From positions 1 to 57,329 of the forward strand of contig NZ_JAUQWH010000043.1 in NCBI RefSeq assembly GCF_030757795.1: a DNA stretch of 57,329 bases, written 5' to 3'. Origin of the DNA: Actinoplanes oryzae. GTDB lineage: Bacteria > Actinomycetota > Actinomycetes > Mycobacteriales > Micromonosporaceae. The notes beneath the pieces are model-generated. The model was not told the DNA's origin. It worked only from the letters and a program-made list of their open reading frames with translations, and made no database searches. The first letter of the stretch is position 1, and each line of letters starts with the position of its first letter. Positions 25,573-34,006 of the stretch are shown here, one piece after another. The translations under genes were made by a program, and so were the position numbers.

Positions 25573-25582
25573 CCGGCGCTGT

Positions 25583-25623
25583 GACGACCGGCCACACTCC
25601 ACTGCGGAGTGCGGCCGGTCGTC
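25583..25623 (+). terminator. strong hairpin terminator after MMPL gene
   Basis: 18-bp stem with one mismatch: GACGACCGGCCACACTCC (25583-25600) against GGAGTGCGGCCGGTCGTC (25606-25623), loop ACTGC. It starts 10 bases after the stop, and TTCGTTC follows. Confidence 0.8.
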
Positions 25624-25721
25624 TTCGTTCACCCGGCCCCGGCCTCCGGGTCCGCCGGGCCCCGGCAGGGGCCGGTCAGCGGGCGGCCGACCTCTGGGTC
25701 CGCCGGGCCCGGCAGGGCCGG

Positions 25722-26543
25722 TCAGCGGGCGGCGGCCAGGATCAGGGCGGTCACCTCCCGCGGGTGGCTCACCATCGCCGCGTGCGAGCTGGCGATCTCG
25801 ACGGTGCGCGCCTTCGCCCGGGCGGCCATGAAGCGTTCCGCCTCCGGCGGGATGGTCCTGTCGTTCCCGGCGACCAGGTACCAGGAGGGGATCGTGCGCC
25901 AGGCCGGCGGGCCCGACGGCGTGCCGAGCGAGACCAAGGTGCCCGGGCGCTGGCCGGCAGCCAGGACGGCCGCCTGGGCCGGCGGCACGTCGGCGGCGAA
26001 GACCTGACGGAAGGCGTCCTGCCTGATGTACGCGTCCATGTCCAGTCCGGTCGGCGACTGCGGCACCGGCGGCGCCCCCGGATAGGGCTTGAGGTCGATG
26101 TTCTCCAGCAACGACGAGTGCCCGCCGCCGAGGGCGTTGGCGTCGGCGACCGACTCACCCTCCTGCAGGGCGTACGCGGCGATGTAGACCAGCGACCGCA
26201 CGTGGGGGTTCCCGGTCGCCGCGTTCGTGATGACGGCGCCCCCGTACGAATGGCCGACCAGCACGATCGGCCCGGTGAGCGTGCTCAGGAACGTCCGCAG
26301 GGATTCGGCGTCGCCGGTCAGGCTGCGCAACGGGTTCGGCGGGGCGTAGACCGGGTAGCCGAGGCGCTGCAGCGCCGCGATGCTGTCGCCGAAGCCGGAC
26401 GCGTCGGCGAAGGCGCCGTGCACGAAGACGATCGTCGGCTTCGGGCCCGTCTTGCCGCCGGCCAGCGCCGCCGTGGTGACGGCCGGCGTCACTCCGGCGA
26501 TCAGGGCGAACGCGGTGAGCAGGCCCAGCAGTCGCTTCCTCAC
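25722..26543 (-). CDS. secreted alpha/beta hydrolase
   Basis: 273 aa from GTG 26543, which overlaps the upstream stop by four bases. Signal peptide at 1-28 (LLGLLTAFALIAGVTPAVTTAALA). Hydrolase core: IVFVHGAFADASGF, nucleophile VGHSYGGAVI, acid in LVAGNDRTIP and His in ASSHAAMVSHP. Similar to the salicylate/esterase-like (MeS) group of small hydrolases with the HGAF motif. Coupled to the other hydrolase gene in front. Substrate unknown. Confidence 0.9.
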   Translation of the reverse strand: MRKRLLGLLTAFALIAGVTPAVTTAALAGGKTGPKPTIVFVHGAFADASGFGDSIAALQRLGYPVYAPPNPLRSLTGDAESLRTFLSTLTGPIVLVGHSYGGAVITNAATGNPHVRSLVYIAAYALQEGESVADANALGGGHSSLLENIDLKPYPGAPPVPQSPTGLDMDAYIRQDAFRQVFAADVPPAQAAVLAAGQRPGTLVSLGTPSGPPAWRTIPSWYLVAGNDRTIPPEAERFMAARAKARTVEIASSHAAMVSHPREVTALILAAAR

Positions 26544-27391
26544 GCGAACCTCCGGACTAAGGCCAGGGCGGTGTCGCAGACCTCGCGCCAGCCGCCGTCG
26601 ATGGTGAGGGAGTGGCCGCGGTTCTCGATCGACGCGATCTCGGTGACGCCCTCGTTCTCGGACTGCAGCTTGAACGCGGCCCGGTTGATCGCCGGCGGTG
26701 AGGTGTTGTCCCCGATGCCCTCGATGATCAGCAGCGGTCCGCGCTCGGGGTTCTGGTAGTCGGCCTTGGCCTCGGTCCACGGGTTGAGGTTGGCCGCGGC
26801 GGCCTGGAACAGCGGCTCGCCCGACGCCGGGACCGCGAACTCCTTGTAGAGGACCTGCGCCTCCTCCTCGCTGACCGCGCTGGCGAAGGCGAAGCGGAAC
26901 TGGTCGTAGGTCAGCGGGATGGCCCGGTGCCGGTTGAGGGGGTTGCCCAGCACCGGGGAGGACGCCTTGAGCGCCGAGAACGGCAACGGCAGCACGCCGC
27001 GGAAGGGCGCCGAGTCGATCGCCACGGAGGCCGCGGCCAGGCCCCGGCCGGCGACGATCATGGTGAGCAGGCCGCCGAAGGAATGGCCGATCACGGCGGG
27101 TTTGCGGGTCAGCCCGGCGATGATCTCGGAGTAGTGGTCGGCGACGTCGCCGACGCTCTTGCCGGCGAAGACCTCCGGGTGCGCGTTGGCCTCCTCGACG
27201 GTCTCCGGGTCGTCGGGCCAGCCGGGGGAGACCGGTGCGTAGCCGGCGTCGGCGAAGACCCGGGCCCACCGGTCCCAGCTCGACGGCAGCAGCCACAGGC
27301 CGTGGATGAACACGACGGGCCGCAGCCCGGACGCGTTGGCGGCCTCGACCTGGTCGGCCGCCGACCGGGTGATGTGGGGCAGATCTGACAT
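26540..27391 (-). CDS. cytoplasmic alpha/beta hydrolase
   Basis: 283 aa; ATG 27391 with GAGGAG upstream. Core motifs: VVFIHGLWLLPSSWDRW, nucleophile IGHSFGGLLTM, LIIEGIGDNTSPP (acid region) and IENRGHSLTIDGGW (His). No signal peptide. First of a pair of coupled hydrolases with different locations (this one inside, the next exported). The AraC gene 83 bases upstream on the same strand may regulate both. Confidence 0.9.
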   Translation of the reverse strand: MSDLPHITRSAADQVEAANASGLRPVVFIHGLWLLPSSWDRWARVFADAGYAPVSPGWPDDPETVEEANAHPEVFAGKSVGDVADHYSEIIAGLTRKPAVIGHSFGGLLTMIVAGRGLAAASVAIDSAPFRGVLPLPFSALKASSPVLGNPLNRHRAIPLTYDQFRFAFASAVSEEEAQVLYKEFAVPASGEPLFQAAAANLNPWTEAKADYQNPERGPLLIIEGIGDNTSPPAINRAAFKLQSENEGVTEIASIENRGHSLTIDGGWREVCDTALALVRRFA

Positions 27392-27474
27392 GCGGTGCTC
27401 CTCGCGCTCCGAGATGACGTGACCTTGACGCTATTGACGCCGGGCGCCCGCGAATGGCCGCTGTGTGCACGGGA

Positions 27475-28467
27475 TCAGGCCAGTTGTGCCGCCGGGATGC
27501 GCGATGGTGCGTCGCGGGCGTCGCGGCGCCACTCGCGCGGCGTCATGCCGTACGCCTGGCGGAACCGGCGGGCGAAGTGGGCCATGTCGGCGAAACCGCA
27601 GGCGTGCCCGACGGAGGCGATCGTGGGCGGACGCGGGGACGGCGCCGCCAGGCGGGACCTCGCCGCCTCCAGGCGGACGGCCATGATGTGCCCGGCGAGG
27701 CTCTGCGGGTCGGCGGCCCAGACCGCGTAGAGCCGGCGCACGGAGACCGCGTGGGCGCGGGCGATCCGCAGCGGGCTCAGGCCGGGGTCGGCGAAGTGCC
27801 GCCGTACGTAGATCTTGGTCTGCGCGAGCAGGGCGCCCGCGTCGTCGTCGGGTCGCGGGTGGCGGGAGTCGGCGGCGCCGGCCACCAGCGCGCGGACCAG
27901 CTCCAATGTGGCCGCGCCGAGCATCTGCCCGGCGGCGCCGGGCAGCACGGCGTCGATGTCGCGCGCGACGCCCCGCACGTGATCGACGAGCAGCCGGTAC
28001 AGCGGGCTGCTGGGCAGCCGCCCGGACGCCGCGTGGATCAGCTCTCGTGGCAGGCCGAGCGCGGCGTGGTCGAGGTTGACCGCGTAGGTGGAGCCGTCGC
28101 CGTAGCGGCCGAAGTCGTATGCCGCCGCGTGGTCGACGACGAGCGCCTCCCAGCGTGCGGTCTGCTCATGTCGCCGCTCACCGTGCTGGCCGAAGCTCCA
28201 CCGGCCCGGGCTCAGGACGACCAGGCCTATCCGGTCCTCGGCACATTCCCGGACCTGCCGCGGGGTGCGCCGCAACACCAGGCCGGAGCTGGTGCGATGC
28301 AACAGGGTGGCGGTGCCGCCGAGCTCCCAGACGTCGAGGCGGGCGTGGACGCGCTCCTCGGTCTCGTGGGTGAGCAGGGCCGGGACCCGCGCGTACCGCA
28401 TCGCGGCCCGCACGGCCTCGGCCCGCTCGCGCGGCGCGATGGTTGTCGTGTCGAGGACGAGCGCCAT
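27475..28467 (-). CDS. AraC-family transcriptional regulator
   Basis: 330 aa from ATG 28467. The N-terminal domain resembles the AraC_binding_2 type (LVVLSPGRWSFGQHG, WEALVVDHAAAYDF). The C-terminal double helix-turn-helix is LSPLRIARAHAVSVRRLYAVWAA and TIASVGHACGFADMAHFARRFRQAYGMTPREWRR. It precedes two hydrolase genes on the same strand and lies 57 bases after the LuxR gene. Effector unknown. Confidence 0.9.
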   Translation of the reverse strand: MALVLDTTTIAPRERAEAVRAAMRYARVPALLTHETEERVHARLDVWELGGTATLLHRTSSGLVLRRTPRQVRECAEDRIGLVVLSPGRWSFGQHGERRHEQTARWEALVVDHAAAYDFGRYGDGSTYAVNLDHAALGLPRELIHAASGRLPSSPLYRLLVDHVRGVARDIDAVLPGAAGQMLGAATLELVRALVAGAADSRHPRPDDDAGALLAQTKIYVRRHFADPGLSPLRIARAHAVSVRRLYAVWAADPQSLAGHIMAVRLEAARSRLAAPSPRPPTIASVGHACGFADMAHFARRFRQAYGMTPREWRRDARDAPSRIPAAQLA

Positions 28468-28524
28468 GGGTGCGAGCTTGTCAGCGGCGGGGGGTGCCGC
28501 GCATCGCACGGTCGTGCGAGGACA

Positions 28525-31245
28525 TCACTCGTGGGCCAGGACGATCCGGACCAACTCCACCCGGGAATGGACGTCCAGCTTGGCGAAGACGTGCCGCAGG
28601 TGGGTGTTGACCGTGTGCGGCGAGACGCCGAGACGTTCCGCCGTCTCCCGGTTGGTCAGCCCCTCGGCCGCCGACCGGGCCACGACCAGCTCGGCGTGGG
28701 TCAGCGACTCCCATCCGTGGCGCACCTCGGCCCGCCGGCGCACGCCCAGCTGCCACAACCGCCGCCTGGCCCGGTCGGCGTCCCAGGTCGCCCCGGCGGC
28801 GGTGTACAAGGTGGCGGCCTGATCGAATGCGGCTACCGCGGCGGCACCCCGGGAGAGCCGCCCGAGGTCCTCGGCCGCGGATGCGGTGGCGAGCGTCCGG
28901 GTACCCCCGGCGAGCAGGTCCACGGCGGCCCTGACCTGGTCCGGGTCGCCGTCGCGCAGCCCGCGGGAGTGGGCGGCCGACGCGGCGATCGCCGCCACGC
29001 CCGGGTTGCGGCGGGCCCGTTCCTCGGCGCCGGCCACGGCGGCCGCCGCGAGGGCGGCGTCCCCGGCGGCGAGGGCGAGGCGGACCAGGTGCGGTTCGGT
29101 GGTGACGTCCCGGGACAGCCGGGGCAGCACGTCCAGGTCGTCGGAGGGTCCGGCGGCGCGCAGCTCGGCGCGGGCGGCTGCCGCGTCACCGCGGGCCAGG
29201 GCCTGCCGGGCCAGCAACCAGGTGACGTGCCGGCGGCCGTCGTCGAAGGCCCGGGCCGCGAGGGTGGCCCGGGCGATCTGCGCGCACTTGCCGGCGAGGT
29301 GCCTGTCGCCGGTGTGGATCGCGGCGATGCCGAGCGCGGCGAGCCCGGTCGCGTCCGGCAGGGCCAGAGCCACCTCCAGCCCCTCCGCGCTGAAAGCGCC
29401 GTCGAGTGCGGCGACGGCGTCGGTCAGCCGCCCCTGCTGCAGGAGCAGCCAGCCGTGCCAGATGTCCCACCGCGGTGCGATCCAGGCCTGCCGGTCGCGT
29501 ACCGCGATCTCCTGCCCGCGCCGGACCACGCGCGCGGCTTCGTCGAACCGGTCCAGGTGCGCCAGCAGGCTGCTGCGGAACCATTGCGAGGCCTGCACCT
29601 CGGTGTTCCGCTCGGAGCCGCCCGAGAGCCGGCTGATCTCGTTGATCCGCAGCGACATCGCCGGGTAGTCGAAGGTCCCCTCGGCGATCGCGAGCCGCCC
29701 GAACTCCAGGCTGATCGCGGCCTGAGGGTCCCCGGTGGCGCGGACCACCGGGTCGGCCCGCGCCGCGGCCTTCCCGGCGTCGGCGATGCGGCCGGCCGCG
29801 GCCAGGCTGAGGACGAGGACGGCCAGATGCCGGGCCCGCATCGGCTCGGAGACGCCGGGCAACGCCAGCGCGACCCGGCTCGCGCCGACCCGGAAGTCGG
29901 CCGGCAACGAGTACATCTGGGCGATCCCGAGCCGCACCGACGCCTCGGCCTCCGGCGGCAGCGCCGCGCCCAGTTCGGCCGCGGCGAAGTCGCGCGCCTG
30001 CGTGTCCCGGCCGGCGGCGTGCAGCAGCACCGCCGTGGTCGCGACCAGCGCGGAACGCTCGGGGTCGCCGGGAGGGGTCAGCGCCAGCGCGGTCCGCGTC
30101 AGCTCGCTGGCGCCCAGCGGGTCGGTCGGCGCGACGGCCTGCGCGGCCGCCCCGAGGGTCCGGGCGGCGGCCCGGTCACCCGGGCGGGCGCTGGCCGACA
30201 GGCGGGTGGCGACCTCCAGCGGCGTGGCGCCCGAGGCGAGCAGCACCTCGGCGGCCTGCCGGGCGAGCGCCTCACGGGCGGCCCGCGGAACACACGCGCC
30301 GACCGCCTCACGGATCAGATCGTGCGGGAACTGCAGCTTGCCGTCGTCATCGGTCAGGATCTCGGCCCGGATCAGCTCGCCGACCGGCTCGAGCACCGCG
30401 GTCGCCGGGGCGCCGAGCATGCCGGCGAGGTGGTCGAAGGCCAGCGACCGCCCGAGCGCCGCCGCCGCGTACGCGGCCTGCCGGCCCAGGGGGCTCAGCG
30501 TGCTGAGCCGTTCGCGCACCCGGTCGCGCAGGCCCGGCGGTGGATCCTCGCCGCCCGGTGCCCGGAGCAGCTCCACCACCAGGAACGGATTGCCCGAGGC
30601 CCGGTGCGCCGTGCTGAGCTGGGCCGCGGTCGGCGCCTCGCCCAGCACGTCGGTCGCGACCTCGGCGACGGCGGCCGGGTCCAGCGGGCCGAGGACCAGC
30701 CGCCCGGCCTGCTGCTCCGCGACGGCCCGGAGCAGCGCGGGAGACGCCTCGCGGGCCCGGTAGGCGGCGAGCCACACGATCGGCAGCCCGGCCGTGCGGG
30801 CGGGCAGCACCCGCAGCGCCTCGATCGTGCCGGAGTCCGCCCACTGGAGATCGTCGAGACAGATCAGGATCGGCCCGCGCATCGCCGCCCGCTCGAGGAG
30901 CTCCTGCAGCTCCAAGAGGATCCAGTACCAGATCGGCGACCGGGTCCGCAGCTGCGTCAGGCCGGTCGCGTCGAGGACCGGATCCGCCCCGGCGAACAAC
31001 GCCCGGAACAGCGTCGCCATCGGGTCGGCGCTCGCATCCGCGTCGGAGCCGGACGACCCGCACCGCAGACCCGCCGCGCCGGCCAGGCGGACCGCCTCGG
31101 CGAGCAGCCGGGTCTTGCCGAAGCCGGGCCCCGCCTCGACCAGCAGGACCGTCCCGCGGCCCTCCTTGGCATCGACCACGGCCGCCTCGACAGCCGCCAG
31201 TTCCGCCGCCCGCCCGCGCAGCGGCCGCTCCGTTCCCGATGTCAC
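28525..31245 (-). CDS. LuxR-family ATP-binding (LAL-type) regulator
   Basis: 906 aa, GTG start. N-terminal AAA-type ATPase with Walker A EAGPGFGKTRLL near residue 40 and Walker B PILICLDDLQWAD near 150. A long helical middle made of TPR-like repeats follows. The C-terminal LuxR helix-turn-helix is LTHAELVVARSAAEGLTNRETAERLGVSPHTVNTHL. Size and order match MalT/LAL regulators common in actinomycete gene clusters. Nearest targets would be the AraC and hydrolase genes downstream, but this is inference. Confidence 0.93.
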   Translation of the reverse strand: MTSGTERPLRGRAAELAAVEAAVVDAKEGRGTVLLVEAGPGFGKTRLLAEAVRLAGAAGLRCGSSGSDADASADPMATLFRALFAGADPVLDATGLTQLRTRSPIWYWILLELQELLERAAMRGPILICLDDLQWADSGTIEALRVLPARTAGLPIVWLAAYRAREASPALLRAVAEQQAGRLVLGPLDPAAVAEVATDVLGEAPTAAQLSTAHRASGNPFLVVELLRAPGGEDPPPGLRDRVRERLSTLSPLGRQAAYAAAALGRSLAFDHLAGMLGAPATAVLEPVGELIRAEILTDDDGKLQFPHDLIREAVGACVPRAAREALARQAAEVLLASGATPLEVATRLSASARPGDRAAARTLGAAAQAVAPTDPLGASELTRTALALTPPGDPERSALVATTAVLLHAAGRDTQARDFAAAELGAALPPEAEASVRLGIAQMYSLPADFRVGASRVALALPGVSEPMRARHLAVLVLSLAAAGRIADAGKAAARADPVVRATGDPQAAISLEFGRLAIAEGTFDYPAMSLRINEISRLSGGSERNTEVQASQWFRSSLLAHLDRFDEAARVVRRGQEIAVRDRQAWIAPRWDIWHGWLLLQQGRLTDAVAALDGAFSAEGLEVALALPDATGLAALGIAAIHTGDRHLAGKCAQIARATLAARAFDDGRRHVTWLLARQALARGDAAAARAELRAAGPSDDLDVLPRLSRDVTTEPHLVRLALAAGDAALAAAAVAGAEERARRNPGVAAIAASAAHSRGLRDGDPDQVRAAVDLLAGGTRTLATASAAEDLGRLSRGAAAVAAFDQAATLYTAAGATWDADRARRRLWQLGVRRRAEVRHGWESLTHAELVVARSAAEGLTNRETAERLGVSPHTVNTHLRHVFAKLDVHSRVELVRIVLAHE

Positions 31246-31276
31246 CCCCGCACGCTATCGGCGTTGATCGTTCCGG

Positions 31277-32203
31277 TCACGCCGGCGGCGGTGGGTCCAC
31301 GGGAGTGTCGCGGCTCTGGATGGTGGCGGCTGCTTGGTGGAGGTCGGTCAGGATCGTCCGGACCGCTCGGCGGGCTGCCCGGTCGGGGCGGTGAAGGACG
31401 TCGATGTGGCGGCGGGCGGGGATGCCGGTGAGGGGGCGCAGGGTCAGGGCGGGGTGGGGGCGGGCGGTCCAGCGGGGCATCAGGGCCAGGCCGCCGCCCG
31501 CCGCCACCACTTCGGCGGCCGCGGTGAAGTCGTTGAGGCGGTGGGCGAGGGTGAGGGGGCGGTTCGCGGCGGCGGCGACGGCGTCGAGGGGGGCCAGCAG
31601 CGGGAAGCCGTCGTGGACGGTGACCCAGGGCTGGTCCGCGACGTCGTGCGGGCCGAGGTGCGGCTTGGCGGCCAGGGGGTGGTCGCGGGGCAGCGCCACG
31701 TCGAGTGGTTCGCGCAGCAGCGTGGTCGCGACCACGGTGTCCGGCCATCGGGGTGCGGGGCCGAGGTGGTGGGCCAGGACGAGGTCGTACTCCCGGGTCA
31801 GCCGCGGGAACTGGTCCTGCGCGACGTCGTTGTCGGCGAGGGCGAGGTGGGGGCGTCCGGGACCGGCGAGGGCGAGCAGCAGGGGGAAGAAGGTGGCGGC
31901 CGCGCTGTGGAACGCCGTCACTGACACGTGGGCGTCGGGGCGGCCGGTGAACTCGTCGATGGTGCTGCGCGCCCGGGCGAGGGCGGTTTCCACCTCGATC
32001 GCCGCGGCGGCCAGGGTGCGGCCGGCGGCGGTGAGAACCAGGCGGCGGCCGTCGCGTTCGGTGAGGGGGACCGGGATCGAGCGTTGGAGCAGGCGTAGCT
32101 GCTGGGAGACCGCCGACGGGGTCATCAGGAGCGCTTCGGCCGTCGCGGTGACGCTGCCCAGCTCGCCGAGTTCGCGCAGGACTTGCAGCTGCCGCTCGTT
32201 CAC
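31277..32203 (-). CDS. LysR-family transcriptional regulator
   Basis: 308 aa. The N-terminal winged helix is unmistakable (MNERQLQVLRELGELGSVTATAEALLMTPSAVSQQLRLLQ). The effector-binding domain follows, with VSVTAFHSAAATFFPLLLAL and AAEVVAAGGGLALMPRW. Divergent from the EamA transporter gene. The shared 81-base spacer holds a perfect CTTCAA/TTGAAG palindrome of LysR-box type. Confidence 0.93.
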   Translation of the reverse strand: MNERQLQVLRELGELGSVTATAEALLMTPSAVSQQLRLLQRSIPVPLTERDGRRLVLTAAGRTLAAAAIEVETALARARSTIDEFTGRPDAHVSVTAFHSAAATFFPLLLALAGPGRPHLALADNDVAQDQFPRLTREYDLVLAHHLGPAPRWPDTVVATTLLREPLDVALPRDHPLAAKPHLGPHDVADQPWVTVHDGFPLLAPLDAVAAAANRPLTLAHRLNDFTAAAEVVAAGGGLALMPRWTARPHPALTLRPLTGIPARRHIDVLHRPDRAARRAVRTILTDLHQAAATIQSRDTPVDPPPPA

Positions 32204-32222
32204 CCGTACCAGTGTAGTGATG

Positions 32223-32239
32223 CTTCAAGGTCGTTGAAG
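32223..32239. promoter_or_regulatory. LysR-type operator
   Basis: CTTCAA-GGTCG-TTGAAG, a perfect 6-bp inverted repeat containing the T-N11-A core of LysR boxes. A half-site copy CTTCAAGGTC recurs at 32254-32263, as in regulators that bind a recognition and an activation site. Sits between the divergent LysR and EamA genes. Confidence 0.7.
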
Positions 32240-32284
32240 AAGATCGGTCTGGGCTTCAAGGTCACGGGCGCGCAGGGTGGAGGC

Positions 32285-33226
32285 GTGCTCAAGGGTCGCC
32301 GCACCGACATGGTGCTTCTCCTGGTCGCCGCCGTGTGGGGCTCCAGCTATCTGGCCGCGAAAACCGCTACCTCCGTGCTGCCCGTCCTGGTGGTGCTGGT
32401 CGCCCGGTATGCGATCTCAGCGGTCGCCTGCCTCGGCATTGTCGGCAAACGGCGGTTCACTCGGGACGAGGTGCGGGCCGGAGGGCTGCTGGGAGTGACG
32501 CAGGCGGCTGTGCTGACGCTGGAGACGTACGGCGTCGCGTACACCAGCGCCGCCAACGCCGGCCTCATCATCAGCCTCACCATCGTGCTCACTCCGCTGC
32601 TGGACGGTGCGGCGGGCACGAGGCGGCTGCCCCTGAGCTTCTTCGCCGCCACGGGCGTGTGCCTGTCGGCCGTCACGCTGCTCATGGCCGGCACCGGGTT
32701 CCAGCGCCCGCGCGGCGGTGACCTGCTGATCCTCGCCGCCGCGGTGGTACGCGCGGGACACGTCGTGCTGGTCGGGCGGTTGACGCGGGGCCGGGCCGTA
32801 CGGCCGCTGCAGGTGACGGCCGTCCAGATGGTCGTTGGCGCGGCCCTGCTCGTGGGGCCCGCCGCGGGCAGCCTGCCGATGCTGACCCAGGTCGGCGCCT
32901 CGGTCTGGGCGCAGCTGGTCTATCTCGCGTTGTTCTGCAGCGTGTTCGCCTTCCTCGCGCAGACGTGGGCAGTGCAGCAGACCTCGGCGAGCCGGGCCAG
33001 CCTGCTGCTGGGCACCGAACCGGTCTGGGCGTTCGTGATCGGCATCGGTCTCGGCGGCGAGCGCGTCACCGTCCTGGCGGGGATCGGGTCGGCGCTCATG
33101 GTGGCCGGGACGTACTGGGGGCAAAGCATCGACCGGGCCCACCGGGCCCGGTCAGCCGGGCGGGCCGGCGCGGACGATGCGGAAGGCCTCCTCCAGCGGC
33201 GTCTCCCAGGGCAGCATGTCGCGTAG
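32285..33226 (+). CDS. EamA/DMT-family permease
   Basis: 313 aa from GTG 32285; ATG 32309 is an equally good start. About ten membrane helices in two EamA repeats (VLLLVAAVWGSSYLAAK ... GLIISLTIVLTPLLDG; LLILAAAVVRAGHVVLVGRLT ... RASLLLGTEPVWAFVIGIGLGGE). Exporter of small metabolites or amino acids. Presumably controlled by the divergent LysR regulator. Its 3-prime end runs 75 bases into the convergent oxidoreductase gene, making the last 25 residues (Arg/Ala/Gly-rich) suspicious as functional sequence. Confidence 0.9.
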   Translation: MLKGRRTDMVLLLVAAVWGSSYLAAKTATSVLPVLVVLVARYAISAVACLGIVGKRRFTRDEVRAGGLLGVTQAAVLTLETYGVAYTSAANAGLIISLTIVLTPLLDGAAGTRRLPLSFFAATGVCLSAVTLLMAGTGFQRPRGGDLLILAAAVVRAGHVVLVGRLTRGRAVRPLQVTAVQMVVGAALLVGPAAGSLPMLTQVGASVWAQLVYLALFCSVFAFLAQTWAVQQTSASRASLLLGTEPVWAFVIGIGLGGERVTVLAGIGSALMVAGTYWGQSIDRAHRARSAGRAGADDAEGLLQRRLPGQHVA

Positions 33227-33997
33227 CAGCCACGTCACGCCGGCCGCCTCGTACTCGGAGATCAGCGTGCCGGGGTCGCGCGGCAGGGTGCGGCTGACGA
33301 TGACGTCGTACGGGCCGTCGGTCGTGCGGTGCTCGCGGATGTAGTCGATCATCGTGCGCGCGGACGAGGGCGACGAGGGCAGGATGGAGAAGCCGTCGTC
33401 CCGGATGTCCATCTCGACCGGTGCGGCGCCGTCCCAGCGGGCGGCCCGGCGGAACGGGCGCTTGTTCGGCCAGTAACCGGCCACCCACACCGGGATCCGG
33501 TCCTGCACCGGCCGCGGCAGGAAGGTGGTCTCCCGGACGGTGTAGTGCTCGCCGGTGAAGGCGAACGGCTCGCCGGTGCACAGGCCGTGCACGATGGCCA
33601 GGCACTCGTCGAGCTTGGCGGCCCGGACCCGGGCGTCGCCGTCCTCCCCGAACTGCTCGAACTCCGCCTCCCCGGAGAAGCCGAGGCCCACGCCCAGGAT
33701 CATGCGGCCGGCCGAGAGCTGGTCGAGGGCGACGACCTCGCGGGCGACCTTCCAGGGGCGGCGGCGGGCGAGCTGGGCGACCATGGTGCCGATCCGGATC
33801 CGCTCGGTGCTCGCCGCGATCGCGGCCAGGGCGACCCACGGGTCGGTCACCGGCGGCCGGGTCGTCAGGTCGAAGACCAGGGAGTCCCACACGAAGACGG
33901 CGTCCCAGCCGGCGCCTTCGGCCTCCCGGGCCAGCCGCACCAGCACGCGCGGGTCCGCGTACTCCCCGATCACCGGCAGATTCACCGCGTGGCGCAT
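33152..33997 (-). CDS. F420-dependent-type luciferase-like (LLM) oxidoreductase
   Basis: 281 aa. Luciferase-like monooxygenase fold: VRLAREAEGAGWDAVFVWDS at the start, TERIRIGTMV, RPWKVAREVVALDQLSAGRMILGVGLGF and IPVWVAGYWPN. This is the pattern of actinobacterial F420-dependent members; F420 rather than FMN is inferred from that resemblance. The ATG is only 9 bases after the stop of the GGDEF-EAL gene, so the two are cotranscribed. Substrate unknown. Confidence 0.9.
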   Translation of the reverse strand: MRHAVNLPVIGEYADPRVLVRLAREAEGAGWDAVFVWDSLVFDLTTRPPVTDPWVALAAIAASTERIRIGTMVAQLARRRPWKVAREVVALDQLSAGRMILGVGLGFSGEAEFEQFGEDGDARVRAAKLDECLAIVHGLCTGEPFAFTGEHYTVRETTFLPRPVQDRIPVWVAGYWPNKRPFRRAARWDGAAPVEMDIRDDGFSILPSSPSSARTMIDYIREHRTTDGPYDVIVSRTLPRDPGTLISEYEAAGVTWLLRDMLPWETPLEEAFRIVRAGPPG

Positions 33998-34006
33998 GGT
34001 CCGACC

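Noticed and set aside
27454..31431. A 4-kb plus-strand open frame opposite the AraC and LuxR genes
   Set aside because: No ribosome site or domains; the minus-strand genes have clear ATPase and helix-turn-helix motifs.
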